A stretch of DNA of 38,287 nt. Origin: an uncultured Prevotellaceae bacterium (GTDB lineage Bacteria > Bacteroidota > Bacteroidia > Bacteroidales > Bacteroidaceae). The position numbers and the translations under genes were made by a program. Where the stretch lies: the NCBI GenBank assembly GCA_947167935.1, contig CAMVJU010000016.1, positions 1 through 38,287 on the forward strand, written 5' to 3'. How positions within the stretch are numbered: the stretch's first letter is position 1; each line of letters starts with the position of its first letter. This document shows, piece by piece, positions 1 to 8,570 of this stretch. Below the pieces are notes generated by a model, which was given only the letters and a program-made list of their open reading frames with translations, was not told the origin of the DNA and ran no database searches.

Positions 1-554
1 AATGCATGCTCGACCTCTACAGCATCTACAAGACGCAGGGCACGCTGGAGAACCTCAACATCTACCTGGTAGGCGACCTGAAATACGGACGCACCGTCCA
101 CTCGCTCATCATGGCCATGCGCCACTTCAACCCCACCTTCCACTTCGTGGCACCGAAGGAGCTGGCCATGCCCAAGGAGTACAAGCTCTACTGCGACGAG
201 CACGGCATCAAGTATCAGGAGCATACGGCGTTCAACGAGAAGGTGATTCAGGATGCCGACATTGTCTATATGACACGTGTGCAGAAGGAGCGTTTCTCCG
301 ACCTCATGGAATATGAGCGGGTGAAGAACGTATACATCCTCAACAACGACATGCTGCGCCTCTGCAAGCCCAACATGAAGATCCTGCATCCCCTACCCCG
401 CGTCAACGAGATAGCCCAGGACGTGGACGACAATCCCCACGCCTACTACATCCAGCAGGCCGCCAATGGACTCTTTGCACGTGAGGCCATCTTTGCCGAT
501 GTGCTCGGCATCACCCTCGAACAGGTGAAGGCCGACACTACCATCATTTCATAA
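1..554 (+). CDS. pyrB: Aspartate carbamoyltransferase catalytic chain, C-terminal part
   Basis: This is the C-terminal 180 or so residues of aspartate carbamoyltransferase, which condenses carbamoyl phosphate and aspartate in pyrimidine synthesis. The gene is cut by the window edge; the reading frame is already open at base 3, and the first in-frame ATG (base 6) is internal ('[12 protein letters not shown]' is the conserved segment after the carbamoyl-phosphate site). Recognisable segments are '[13 protein letters not shown]', the aspartate-loop region around '[10 protein letters not shown]', and '[11 protein letters not shown]' near the C-terminus, which contributes to the active site. The regulatory chain gene pyrI follows after 30 bp, so the two are expected to be co-transcribed and to form the allosteric holoenzyme. 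Confidence 0.95.
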   Translation, partial: CMLDLYSIYKTQGTLENLNIYLVGDLKYGRTVHSLIMAMRHFNPTFHFVAPKELAMPKEYKLYCDEHGIKYQEHTAFNEKVIQDADIVYMTRVQKERFSDLMEYERVKNVYILNNDMLRLCKPNMKILHPLPRVNEIAQDVDDNPHAYYIQQAANGLFAREAIFADVLGITLEQVKADTTIIS

Positions 555-584
555 TTCTTTGGCCTCATTAATCCCAGAACCCCC

Positions 585-1031
585 ATGAACAAGAAAGAAC
601 GCCTCGTTGCCGCCATTGAGCACGGCACCGTCATCGACCATATCCCCGCTGCCAAGACCTATCAGGTGGCCAGCCTGCTCGGACTCTTCGACCTGAAGAC
701 GCCCGTCACCATCGGCATCAACTACCCCTCGCAGAAAGTGGGCAACAAAGGCATCATCAAGGTCAGCGACAAGTTCTTCACCGACGACGAGATCTCACGC
801 CTCTCCGTCGTCGCCCCCAATGTCATCCTCAGCATCATCCGCGACTATGAGGTGGTGGAGAAGAAGGCCGTCGAGACACCCAGCGAGATACACGGCATCG
901 TGAAGTGCAACAACCCCAAGTGCATCACCAACAACGAGCCGATGGCCACCCACTTCCATGTGGAGAACAACATCCTCACCTGCCATTATTGTGAGCGCGA
1001 GCAGGACATCAGCCACGTTGAGCTGGTATAA
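585..1031 (+). CDS. pyrI: Aspartate carbamoyltransferase regulatory chain
   Basis: This 148-residue protein is the allosteric, nucleotide-binding partner of PyrB. It has the usual family length. The N-terminal allosteric domain covers about residues 1-100. The C-terminal zinc domain shows four cysteines in the expected pattern (Cys108, Cys113, Cys133, Cys136), which hold the zinc that contacts the catalytic chain. The gene lies 30 bp after pyrB on the same strand, and no terminator is visible between them. A new promoter for the next gene lies in the 122-bp gap that follows. Confidence 0.96.
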   Translation: MNKKERLVAAIEHGTVIDHIPAAKTYQVASLLGLFDLKTPVTIGINYPSQKVGNKGIIKVSDKFFTDDEISRLSVVAPNVILSIIRDYEVVEKKAVETPSEIHGIVKCNNPKCITNNEPMATHFHVENNILTCHYCEREQDISHVELV

Positions 1032-1104
1032 AATTCCCGCAAACCTTTACGGAGATTTTCAAGAAAAAAAACGACGGAAATTAGGCAGGATGTGAAAAAG
1101 TGTG

Positions 1105-1112
1105 TACCTTTG
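1105..1112 (+). promoter_or_regulatory. Bacteroidota -7 box upstream of the tagaturonate reductase gene
   Basis: TACCTTTG matches the TAnnTTTG -7 consensus and lies 41 bp before the ATG at 1154. No good -33 TTTG is visible 19-20 bp upstream, so only the -7 element is called. Confidence 0.5.
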
Positions 1113-1153
1113 CCACAACTTAGAAAACACAGTACACCTTAATCGCAAAAAAA

Positions 1154-2596
1154 ATGCTGAAACCATTAAACAAACACTTCGCTCCGAAGAGCGTGATGCC
1201 TGAAAAGGTCATCCAGTTTGGTGAAGGAAACTTCCTCCGTGCTTTCGTGGATTGGATTATCTGGAACATGGATCAGAAGACCAACTTCAACGGTTCCGTC
1301 GTCGTCGTGCAGCCTATTGAGAAAGGCATGGTCGACTGGCTCAACGGCCAGGACTGCCTCTACCACGTCAACTTGCAGGGCCGCGAGAATGGCAAGGCCG
1401 TCAATACGCTGGAGCGCATCGACGTCATCAGCCGTGCCCTCAATCCTTATTCACAGAACGAGGCCTTCATGGCACTCGCCGACCAGCCCGAGATTCGCTT
1501 CGTCATCTCCAACACTACTGAGGCAGGCATCGCCTTCGACCCCGAGTGCAAACTCGACGACAAACCCGCCAGCAGCTATCCCGGCAAGCTCGTGCAGCTG
1601 CTCTACCGCCGCTATCAGACATTCAACGGCGACCCCACCAAGGGTCTCATCATTTTCCCCTGCGAACTTATCTTCCTCAACGGCCATGTGCTGAAGGACT
1701 GCATCTGCAAGTACATCGACCTGTGGGAGTTGCCCGAGGGCTTCCGCCAGTGGTTTGAGAACTGCTGCGGCGTATATGCCACACTGGTCGACCGCATCGT
1801 GCCGGGCTTCCCCCGCAAGGAGATTGCACAGATTCAGGAGAAGGTGGGCTATCGCGACAACCTCGTCGTTCAGGCCGAGAACTTCCACCTCTGGGTAATC
1901 GAGGCACCGAAGGAAGTAGCCAACGAGTTCCCCGCCGACAAGGCCGGGCTGCACGTGCTCTTCGTGCCCTCCGAGGAACCCTACCACAAGCGCAAGGTCA
2001 CCCTGCTCAACGGCCCGCACACCGTGCTCAGCCCCGTGGCATACCTCAGCGGCGTCAACATTGTTCGCGATGCCTGCAACCATGAGGTCATCTCGAAATA
2101 TATCCACAAGGTGCAGTTCGACGAGCTGATGCAGACACTCGACCTGCCGATGGAAGAGCTGGAGAAGTTCGCCGGCGACGTGCTGGAGCGCTTCGACAAC
2201 CCCTTCGTCGACCATCAGGTGACCAGCATCATGCTGAACTCATTCCCGAAATTCCAGGCTCGCGACCTGCCCGGCGTGAAGACTTATCTGGAGCGCAAAG
2301 GCGAGCTGCCCAAGGGCCTCGTCTTCGGCCTCGCCGCCATCATCACCTACTACAAGGGCGGCAAGCGTGCCGACGGTGCAGAGATCACGCCCAACGACGA
2401 TGCCAAGATCATTGAGCTGCTGCAGAAGCTGTGGGCTATCGGCGACACGCAGAAGGTGGCCGACGGTGTCCTCGCTGCCGACTTCATCTGGCAGGAAGAC
2501 CTCAACAAGGTGGCAGGCCTCAATGCCCTCGTCAAGCAATACCTCGACCTCATCCAGGATCGCGGCATGTTGGAGGCTGTGAAGACCATCCTATAG
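1154..2596 (+). CDS. uxaB: Tagaturonate reductase (altronate oxidoreductase)
   Basis: This 480-residue protein belongs to the mannitol dehydrogenase/UxaB family of long-chain NAD-dependent polyol dehydrogenases. UxaB interconverts tagaturonate and altronate in galacturonate breakdown. The N-terminal dinucleotide-binding segment is 'VIQFGEGNFLRAFVDWII' (about residues 19-36). The central segment 'RKVTLLNGPHTVLSPVAYL' contains the conserved KxxxLN(G/A)xH signature of this superfamily (Lys and His are the catalytic/binding residues). The length fits UxaB. No other hexuronate genes are adjacent, so it is probably expressed alone from its own promoter, with a strong terminator behind it. Confidence 0.9.
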   Translation: MLKPLNKHFAPKSVMPEKVIQFGEGNFLRAFVDWIIWNMDQKTNFNGSVVVVQPIEKGMVDWLNGQDCLYHVNLQGRENGKAVNTLERIDVISRALNPYSQNEAFMALADQPEIRFVISNTTEAGIAFDPECKLDDKPASSYPGKLVQLLYRRYQTFNGDPTKGLIIFPCELIFLNGHVLKDCICKYIDLWELPEGFRQWFENCCGVYATLVDRIVPGFPRKEIAQIQEKVGYRDNLVVQAENFHLWVIEAPKEVANEFPADKAGLHVLFVPSEEPYHKRKVTLLNGPHTVLSPVAYLSGVNIVRDACNHEVISKYIHKVQFDELMQTLDLPMEELEKFAGDVLERFDNPFVDHQVTSIMLNSFPKFQARDLPGVKTYLERKGELPKGLVFGLAAIITYYKGGKRADGAEITPNDDAKIIELLQKLWAIGDTQKVADGVLAADFIWQEDLNKVAGLNALVKQYLDLIQDRGMLEAVKTIL

Positions 2597-2626
2597 CAAA
2601 CAAACGAACTACTTTTTCTATATGCC

Positions 2627-2670
2627 GGACTCCCGTGAACGCTTGCAGTTTCGCGGGGGTCCTTTTTCTT
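2627..2670 (+). terminator. Rho-independent terminator of the tagaturonate reductase gene
   Basis: A nine-base-pair stem (GGACTCCCG at 2627-2635 with CGGGGGTCC at 2654-2662, one G-T wobble) is followed by a T-rich run (TTTTTCTTTC). Confidence 0.8.
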
Positions 2671-2727
2671 TCCTCTCTCCTCCCTCCTCTTTCCTCTCTC
2701 CTCTCACCTCACACCTCTCACCACAAA
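2671..2727. repeat. CT-rich low-complexity tract
   Basis: Between the terminator and the next promoter lies almost pure C/T sequence built on CCTCT/CACCTCT units. Its last part, CTCTCACCTCACACCTCTC (2701-2719), occurs exactly again before trmD (23285-23303). A related version is embedded in the coding sequence near 5350-5372 on the other strand. Confidence 0.7.
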
Positions 2728-2765
2728 AAAATTCCCTTCCCCGATGCCGTTCACGAAAAAATGTG

Positions 2766-2773
2766 TAAATTTG
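2766..2773 (+). promoter_or_regulatory. -7 box upstream of the SH3-domain protein
   Basis: TAAATTTG fits TAnnTTTG and lies about 42 bp before the double ATG at 2815/2818. The reading frame is open upstream of this box, but the promoter and the signal peptide both argue for the downstream start. Confidence 0.5.
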
Positions 2774-2814
2774 CGGCCAAAATAACGATTAACCATAAAA
2801 ACAAAAAACACCGA

Positions 2815-4023
2815 ATGATGAAAAAGAGCATGATTAGCCTGGTGGTGATGCTGATGATGGTCTGCACCGCCAAGGCACAAAGCCTGGTAACTTACAAGGC
2901 TTACGGCAAGAACTGGGGACAGGAGAACGTCTCTATGGTGAACAAACCCAATGGCATTATCTACCGTCTGCGTGTAGACAAACAATGCACCGACCTGCCC
3001 GTTGTGCCTGAGGCACAGGGTCTGGAGCTGTTTATTTCAGAGCCTACAGACATGGGATGGCTTGCCCTCTACAGGAAACCGATGGGTGCGCGTGACTATA
3101 ACTTCGTCGTGGTGCTCTATGACCACAGCAAGCAACCCACGGCCACCGTCAACCTCTGCGACATCAGCAACAATCGCTACTGCGAAGTGCAGGACGTCAG
3201 ATGGGATACTGATACACATCACCTGCTGTTCAATATGGCCTGCCCCAGCTATGCCTCCGAGATCAACGGCAGGGGCAGCAAGCTCTACTGCTACGACGTG
3301 GCACAGCGCAGCATGGTGTGGGAGACCGGCTATCTAGTAAGCAACGACATCTTCATCCTCGACCGCGACTTTGTGTACTGCGCCTATGGCTTCACCAACG
3401 AGAAGGACTATCTCTACATGCTCGACAAGCGCACGGGCAAACAATACAGCAAGGTGCCTATGACCTCCAAGGTACATTACATGGAGAAACAGGTGAAGAA
3501 CGGCAAGGAATATCTCTACGTTGTCGACTACAAAGACAACCTCTTCGCCTTCACCATCAACGGCAAGCCCGCACAGGTCCAGCCTGAGGTATTCACCGTG
3601 GTGTATGCCACCAGCGACGACGGTTTCCTCAACGTCCGTTCGCAGCCCTCGAACACCGGCGCCATCATAGGCAAGCTATGGACACAGATGCATGGCCTTG
3701 GCCACGGCGTGCTCAGGGAGAAAGGCGACAGATGGAGCAAGGTGAGCGTCGACGATGTCACCGGCTGGGTTTACAACGGCTATCTGGGCACACAAAACTG
3801 GTACGACGGCACGGGCCGTACCAAGCTGATTGCCAAGCGCGAGCAGACACCCATCTACGGCGAGAACTATGTTGGCGAGGGCGACTATCCCCTCTTTACT
3901 ACCGTGAAGAAAGGCACACTCATTGCCGACCAATATGACGAGATTGAGGGCTACTACGTGCTGAAAACAGGTCACGACTACCTCTTCATCCGCAAGGGCG
4001 ACGTGGAAGTAGTGGCACAGTAA
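2815..4023 (+). CDS. Secreted bacterial-SH3-domain protein
   Basis: This 402-residue protein starts with a signal peptide ('MMKKSMISLVVMLMMVCTAKA', cut before QS). Residues about 20-255 form a beta-rich region of unknown function. Residues about 260-330 ('FLNVRSQPSNTGAIIGKLW' ... 'GDRWSKV...GWVYNGYLG') are a clear SH3_3-type domain, commonly found in proteins that bind peptidoglycan or other envelope components. A second, more diverged SH3-like unit may follow (about 345-402). The frame is open back to 2431, but the start at 2815 (or 2818) is preferred because it gives the signal peptide and follows the promoter and upstream terminator. The cell role is unknown. Confidence 0.8.
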   Translation: MMKKSMISLVVMLMMVCTAKAQSLVTYKAYGKNWGQENVSMVNKPNGIIYRLRVDKQCTDLPVVPEAQGLELFISEPTDMGWLALYRKPMGARDYNFVVVLYDHSKQPTATVNLCDISNNRYCEVQDVRWDTDTHHLLFNMACPSYASEINGRGSKLYCYDVAQRSMVWETGYLVSNDIFILDRDFVYCAYGFTNEKDYLYMLDKRTGKQYSKVPMTSKVHYMEKQVKNGKEYLYVVDYKDNLFAFTINGKPAQVQPEVFTVVYATSDDGFLNVRSQPSNTGAIIGKLWTQMHGLGHGVLREKGDRWSKVSVDDVTGWVYNGYLGTQNWYDGTGRTKLIAKREQTPIYGENYVGEGDYPLFTTVKKGTLIADQYDEIEGYYVLKTGHDYLFIRKGDVEVVAQ

Positions 4024-4041
4024 TCCTTCCAATGGGACAAG

Positions 4042-4071
4042 AAAAAAGAGACCGTAGCTGGTCTCTTTTTT
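4042..4071 (+). terminator. Bidirectional terminator between convergent genes
   Basis: A twelve-base-pair perfect stem (AAAAAAGAGACC / GGTCTCTTTTTT) surrounds a 6-nt loop. It has A and T runs on the two sides, so it can end both the plus-strand SH3 gene and the minus-strand glycosyltransferase gene. Confidence 0.9.
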
Positions 4072-4073
4072 CG

Positions 4074-5261
4074 TTATGCCCTCTTCGCTTTCTCCCAGGT
4101 GCCGCTGGTGCTGTGTGTCATCAGATAGCGCACGCCGAGGAAGACGTTGATATTCATAAAGAGGAAATAGTAGGGCACGTAGAGCAGCTTGCTCTTCTTA
4201 CCCTTCGAGGCCAGCACATAGCCGGCAAAAGCAGCGGCATAGAAGAGAATCTGCAGAATCCAGATGACGGTGTAGACCGTGCCACCCTTCATCAACACCA
4301 ATGCAACATTCAGCGGGATGAGCGCCATAAGGGCTACCGGCGTGATGCTCCAACGCAGCACTCGGTGCGAGATAAACTGGAAGAACACCTTGGGATGGGT
4401 GAAGGGATTCATCAGCGAGCGCAGCCACCAGATACTCTGCAGGCCTCCTGCGGCGATGCGACGCTTGCGCTTCGACTCCTCCTGCATGTCGGCCGAGCCA
4501 TATTCCATAGCATAGGCATCGCTGGTATAGGCAATGCGATGGCCGTCCTTGAGGATAAGCATCGACATCATAAAATCGTCGAGCAGGGCGTTAGACGGGG
4601 CCTCGCGGTAGTGCTCCATTCGTACGGCAAAGAGCTCGCCTGCAGCACCCATCGCAGAGTAGAGCTCGCTGTCCCAGCGCTTCAGGGTGCTCTCATATTT
4701 CCAGTAGAGTCCCTCGCCCTCTGCTGCTGCCTGACCGTCTTGCCTTGCTGCCACACGTTTCTCGCCGGACACACAGCTGACGTTGGAACGCATCATTTGA
4801 CGTACAATCTCGTTGATGGCATCAGCGTTGAGCATCGTATTGGCATCTGTGAATACCACTATCTCCGCCTTGTTCTCACGCAAGCCATGCTGCATGGCGG
4901 CGGCCTTGCCCTTGCGCTCAGGGCTGAAGACGAGTGTCACCTCCGGATAGGCTGCAAGCAGCTCGTTGCTGTCGTCGCTGCTGCCGTCGGTCACCCACAT
5001 AATGCAGAAACGCTCACGTGGATAGCGCAGCTGGCGGATGTTCTCCATTTTCTCCTCGATGATGTCACGCTCGTTGTAAGCGCAGATCATCAGCGTCACG
5101 GTGGGCAGCTCGTCGTCGGCAGGCAGCTCGGGCAACGTCTCTTTCTTCATGAAGAGACGCTTCAGCCTGACCATCAGCCACAGCACCACGCCATAGCCCA
5201 CATAGGTGTAGACCACCAGCGCGAGGCATGCCCAGAACAATATCTTCAATAGCACTAGCAT
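4074..5261 (-). CDS. Membrane-bound GT2 glycosyltransferase
   Basis: This 395-residue processive-type family 2 glycosyltransferase resembles poly-GlcNAc or cellulose synthase-like enzymes. It begins with a membrane segment (about residues 5-35). The GT-A domain follows: 'MICAYNERDIIEEKMENIRQL', 'WVTDGSSDDS', 'VVFTDANTML' (the DxD-like metal site) and 'DDFMMSM' (the catalytic-base region). Two or three membrane helices close the protein (about 300-385). The KRKRR stretch near residue 265 sits where Q/RxxRW occurs in this class. The acceptor polymer cannot be told from sequence; an exopolysaccharide or surface glycan is likely. It lies 25 bp after the metalloprotease-like gene on the same strand. 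Confidence 0.85.
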   Translation of the reverse strand: MLVLLKILFWACLALVVYTYVGYGVVLWLMVRLKRLFMKKETLPELPADDELPTVTLMICAYNERDIIEEKMENIRQLRYPRERFCIMWVTDGSSDDSNELLAAYPEVTLVFSPERKGKAAAMQHGLRENKAEIVVFTDANTMLNADAINEIVRQMMRSNVSCVSGEKRVAARQDGQAAAEGEGLYWKYESTLKRWDSELYSAMGAAGELFAVRMEHYREAPSNALLDDFMMSMLILKDGHRIAYTSDAYAMEYGSADMQEESKRKRRIAAGGLQSIWWLRSLMNPFTHPKVFFQFISHRVLRWSITPVALMALIPLNVALVLMKGGTVYTVIWILQILFYAAAFAGYVLASKGKKSKLLYVPYYFLFMNINVFLGVRYLMTHSTSGTWEKAKRA

Positions 5262-5286
5262 TTTTTTAGCTACGATTGTTACGAAT

Positions 5287-7623
5287 TTAACGAATCACGG
5301 TCTTCTTGCCATTGATGATATACAAGCCTTTCTTCAGGAATGAGGAAGAAGAGGTGTGAGGGGTGAGGACACGACATCCCTGAAGGTCGTAAACGTTTTG
5401 GTTTTCGTTTTGGTTTTGGTTTTCGTTCACCCCAACATTGTCAATACCGGTTATCTCCTGCTCTGTCATCGTGCCGAAGAATTGCAGGCGGAAATTGTCG
5501 AAGATGCACCAGTAGCGGGAAGGCATCGAGGTAGAACGCAGGCCAATGGAGATGGACGGGGAAGAAACGGTGGCATAGAGGCTGTTCTCATAGAGGCCTT
5601 TGGCGAAATACTTGCTGGCAGCCTCCATGTTGTCAGGCACATAGTATCTGCCGCCCACCTGCTGCTCGGTGCCTCCCAGTCTCTTTGTCTGGGCACAGTC
5701 GGCAATATGGGCAATCTTAACGGTCTTGGTACCGATATAGAGCTGGGCGTTCACTTTGTTGTTGCCAGCAGCCCAGTCATTGTAGGCATCGGTATAGGAG
5801 CCCGGCCGCTGGAAGCCCTGCATCTTCAGCCGATAGGTGCCCAAGGGCATCTGTGAGAAAGTCTGCTTCATGTTGAACGTCTTCTCATAGAACTCGCCGC
5901 AGGAATAGCTGATGGCGGGAGCCACTGACCATCCGTCGGCAGCATCCATGCCGGCGTTCTTGATGAGGAAAGTGAGGTCGAAAGGTTTCTCTGCATTGGT
6001 GGGAGTGGCAGCGTTGAGGAAAGCCTGTGCAGCCAGCCATGCCTCATTGGAGAGTGGTGTCAGCTCCGACGGAGAGGTAGCTGCTGCCAAGGTCTGCTCG
6101 ATGCTGCTGATAGCATTGGCGAATGTCTGGTCTGCCTCTGAGGGCGTGCAAGTATGAGGCACGTCGGCCAGCGCCTTGATGGGTGCCAGGGTGTTGTTTA
6201 CCTCAGCCTTCAACTGCACCACGGCATCATCCTCAAACGTCTTGATCTCGTCGGAGGTGAGGATGAGCCAGCGCTGTTTCGTGGCGTTGTTGCTCAGGTC
6301 GAAGGTCTGCTGGGCCGTTGCGCCGTTGACGTTAGCAGCCAGGCACTTGGGACTCCAGTCACCCGAGGGATGGATGAGCCAGTAGCCACGCTGTACACTC
6401 GTGCCGCTGCCCACACCGACGCGTCCCTTCATCAGGTGGAAGTTGTCGTTGGCAGTCAGCGTGGTGCGGGCCTTTGTCTTGAAGCCGCTCTCAAAGGTCA
6501 TATACTGGCCGGTGGCGGCGTTGCGCAGCTGATAATACTGGTTGTTGGGCGTGAAGGTGATGTACCAGGCGGCGCTATCGTTTTGCACGGCCTGCTCAGT
6601 TGTCATCTCCTTCCATCTCAGGCTGCCCGATGGAATAGCGATGAGGAAGGCGGAATAGAGACCGCGGTCGGTATCCTCGTTCTTGATATAGTATTTGATG
6701 GTGTCCTCCTGATTGAAGACATAGCACGGCTCGGCGAAGGTGTTGGAACGGTGCTGCAAGCCGTCCTCGCCCAATGCCTGCCCAATCATCGCGTTGGCAT
6801 AGTAGGTCTCCAGCCTGCCGTCGTCTTCGTGAGCGCCGTTGACGCCATAGGGCCACATGTGGATGTCATCGCCATGCAGATAGGAGTCGGTAGTGTTGTC
6901 CCAGAAGTCGAGGAATGCCGACACACGCTCACCCAACCAGTCACCTCTTCCGGAGCCTGAACGCATGATATCGCCACACCACTGGGTGGAATAGTTGATG
7001 ACACCCAGGCCATGCTGCATCTCATGCATCAGCGTGCCAGTACGCTGATAGCTGCTGCTGGCACCCATGTTGATCCAAGGCTGGTCTTGGTAGGAGCAGT
7101 CGGCTGTCGGCGTACCAGCGCTATAGTCGATGTCGAATTTCTTCTTGATACTGGTCAGGTCGCTGAAAATCTGGCAGGCCTGTGTGGCTGCATTGTTGAT
7201 GCGATTGTTGGCTGCCTGGTCACCGCCGTTGTTGTACCAATAGGTCACCTCACCCTTAGGAAGGGTATAGAACTTGATAACGTCGCCATAGCCGATGCAA
7301 CCGTCCTTGGCCACCGCGTAAGCCCGCATATAATACAATGTGGCAGGCTCTAGGTCCTGTAGGCAGTAGATGGTGCCGTTATTGCTAAGAGTCTTCGAAC
7401 TGCGGATGTCGTCGTAGGTGGGATTAGCATTGGTGGCACAGCAAAAGCCACGCGACTGAATCGCCACATCATTGTTGGACTTGGCACTCTTGATACGACC
7501 AAAAGCCATCGTGGCACCACGGGCATAGCGGCTGTCAGTCACTACGGTAGGCTCATTCTGTGCAGTCACGTTGCAAACCGTTAACCAAAATCCAACAGCC
7601 AATAACAAGAAAGAATATCGCAT
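5287..7623 (-). CDS. Secreted multidomain zinc-metallopeptidase-like protein with type IX-like C-terminal tail
   Basis: This 778-residue protein has a signal peptide ending 'CNVTAQ' (about residue 22). Residues 25-120 resemble a fibronectin-III-like sandwich. Residues about 125-300 hold 'LMHEMQHGLG', an HExxHxxG zinc site at residues 200-207, so a peptidase is likely. Residues about 355-455 ('YYQLRNAATGQYMTF' ... 'KQRWLIL') look like a ricin-type lectin domain. After a helical linker comes a carbohydrate-binding-type beta sandwich (about 550-725). The end, 'VYDLQGCRVL...KGLYIINGKK', matches the short C-terminal tails of exported Bacteroidales proteins. A low-complexity NENQNQNENQN linker precedes it. 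The substrate is unknown; a glycoprotein-directed protease is a reasonable guess. Confidence 0.75.
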   Translation of the reverse strand: MRYSFLLLAVGFWLTVCNVTAQNEPTVVTDSRYARGATMAFGRIKSAKSNNDVAIQSRGFCCATNANPTYDDIRSSKTLSNNGTIYCLQDLEPATLYYMRAYAVAKDGCIGYGDVIKFYTLPKGEVTYWYNNGGDQAANNRINNAATQACQIFSDLTSIKKKFDIDYSAGTPTADCSYQDQPWINMGASSSYQRTGTLMHEMQHGLGVINYSTQWCGDIMRSGSGRGDWLGERVSAFLDFWDNTTDSYLHGDDIHMWPYGVNGAHEDDGRLETYYANAMIGQALGEDGLQHRSNTFAEPCYVFNQEDTIKYYIKNEDTDRGLYSAFLIAIPSGSLRWKEMTTEQAVQNDSAAWYITFTPNNQYYQLRNAATGQYMTFESGFKTKARTTLTANDNFHLMKGRVGVGSGTSVQRGYWLIHPSGDWSPKCLAANVNGATAQQTFDLSNNATKQRWLILTSDEIKTFEDDAVVQLKAEVNNTLAPIKALADVPHTCTPSEADQTFANAISSIEQTLAAATSPSELTPLSNEAWLAAQAFLNAATPTNAEKPFDLTFLIKNAGMDAADGWSVAPAISYSCGEFYEKTFNMKQTFSQMPLGTYRLKMQGFQRPGSYTDAYNDWAAGNNKVNAQLYIGTKTVKIAHIADCAQTKRLGGTEQQVGGRYYVPDNMEAASKYFAKGLYENSLYATVSSPSISIGLRSTSMPSRYWCIFDNFRLQFFGTMTEQEITGIDNVGVNENQNQNENQNVYDLQGCRVLTPHTSSSSFLKKGLYIINGKKTVIR

Positions 7624-7663
7624 AACCTTTTAACTTTTAACCTTTTCACTTATAACTATCACT

Positions 7664-8416
7664 TCACTCTTCTTCGATTTTCGGGTATTTCCTGAACCAT
7701 CCGTCCCAGCGCAGGCGCATCACGCCGAAAAGTGCCTCTGAAAAGATGCCGCCCGACATCTTGCTCGTTCCCTCACGGCGGTTGACGAAGATGACAGGCA
7801 CCTCAAACACTTTGAATCCAATCTTATAGGCGGTGTACTTCATCTCTATCTGGAAGGCATAGCCCTTAAAGCGGATTTTGTCTAATTCGATTGTCTTCAG
7901 CACACGGCGCTTGTAGCAGACGAAGCCCGCCGTGGTGTCACGCACCTTGATGCCTGTGATGATGCGCACATACTTCGAGGCGAAATAGCTCATCAACACT
8001 CGTCCCATCGGCCAGTTCACCACGTTGACGCCGCTGACATAGCGCGAACCTACAGACACGTCGTTTCCCTCGTCGTGACAGGCGGCATAGAGGCGCGGCA
8101 AGTCATTAGGATCATGGCTGAAGTCGGCGTCCATCTCAAATATATAGTCGTAATCGTGTTCCAACGACCATTTGAAACCAGCGATATAGGCCGTGCCCAA
8201 GCCTAGCTTTCCACTGCGTTCCACGAGGAAAAGGCGGTCGGCAAACTCCTCAGCCATCAGGCCTTTTACTATCTGTGCGGTACCGTCGGGCGAGCCGTCG
8301 TCGATAATCAGAATATGGAAACACTTCTCCAAACCGAAGACGGCCCGGATGATCTTCTCGATGTTCTCCTTCTCATTGTAAGTAGGGATGATAACAATGC
8401 TGTCGCTCTTGTTCAT
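7664..8416 (-). CDS. Polyprenol-phosphate mannosyltransferase (Dpm1-like GT2)
   Basis: This 250-residue soluble family 2 glycosyltransferase has the Dpm1 pattern: 'IVIIPTYNEKENIE' at the start, 'LIIDDGSPDGTA', 'GLGTAYIAGFKW', 'FEMDADFSHDP' (metal-binding DxD), 'GSRYVSG' and 'GYAFQIEMKY'. Such enzymes transfer mannose or another hexose from a nucleotide sugar to a polyprenyl phosphate on the inner membrane face. There is no C-terminal membrane domain, as in the short Dpm1 form. A strong divergent promoter lies upstream, and the gene starts the minus-strand group that continues to the metalloprotease-like gene and the GT2. Confidence 0.88.
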   Translation of the reverse strand: MNKSDSIVIIPTYNEKENIEKIIRAVFGLEKCFHILIIDDGSPDGTAQIVKGLMAEEFADRLFLVERSGKLGLGTAYIAGFKWSLEHDYDYIFEMDADFSHDPNDLPRLYAACHDEGNDVSVGSRYVSGVNVVNWPMGRVLMSYFASKYVRIITGIKVRDTTAGFVCYKRRVLKTIELDKIRFKGYAFQIEMKYTAYKIGFKVFEVPVIFVNRREGTSKMSGGIFSEALFGVMRLRWDGWFRKYPKIEEE

Positions 8417-8439
8417 TGTTTCAGGTGTATTTAACGATG

Positions 8440-8470
8440 CAAAGATAATGATTTTTTGCCGATAGACAAA
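8440..8470 (-). promoter_or_regulatory. Promoter of the Dpm1-like gene
   Basis: On the minus strand TTTG (8467-8470) is followed 19 bp later by TATCTTTG (8440-8447), a complete -33/-7 pair. The start codon is 24 bp downstream. Confidence 0.75.
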
Positions 8471-8510
8471 GAAAGATTCTTTTTTTTTCGCTATTTAAAT
8501 TTTATTTATG

Positions 8511-8518
8511 TACCTTTG
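8511..8518 (+). promoter_or_regulatory. -7 box of lpxC-fabZ
   Basis: TACCTTTG lies 52 bp before the ATG at 8571. An in-frame ATG at 8508 overlaps this promoter element and so cannot be the real start. Confidence 0.6.
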
Positions 8519-8526
8519 CAGCCAAC

Positions 8527-8543
8527 TTGAGAAGAATTCTCAA
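8527..8543 (+). promoter_or_regulatory. Inverted repeat in the lpxC-fabZ leader
   Basis: TTGAGAA and TTCTCAA are separated by three bases, a perfect 7-bp inverted repeat just after the expected transcription start. It could be an operator or an RNA hairpin. Confidence 0.4.
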
Positions 8544-8570
8544 ATCTCATATCACATTTCTCAAATCAAT

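Noticed and set aside
2431..2814. Upstream extension of the SH3-domain gene
   Set aside because: It would overlap the tagaturonate reductase gene and run through its terminator and a CT-rich tract; the signal peptide starts at 2815/2818.
4032..5252. 406-codon open frame on the plus strand opposite the GT2 gene
   Set aside because: It is antisense to a clear glycosyltransferase, has no recognisable domain and shows composition expected of a shadow frame.
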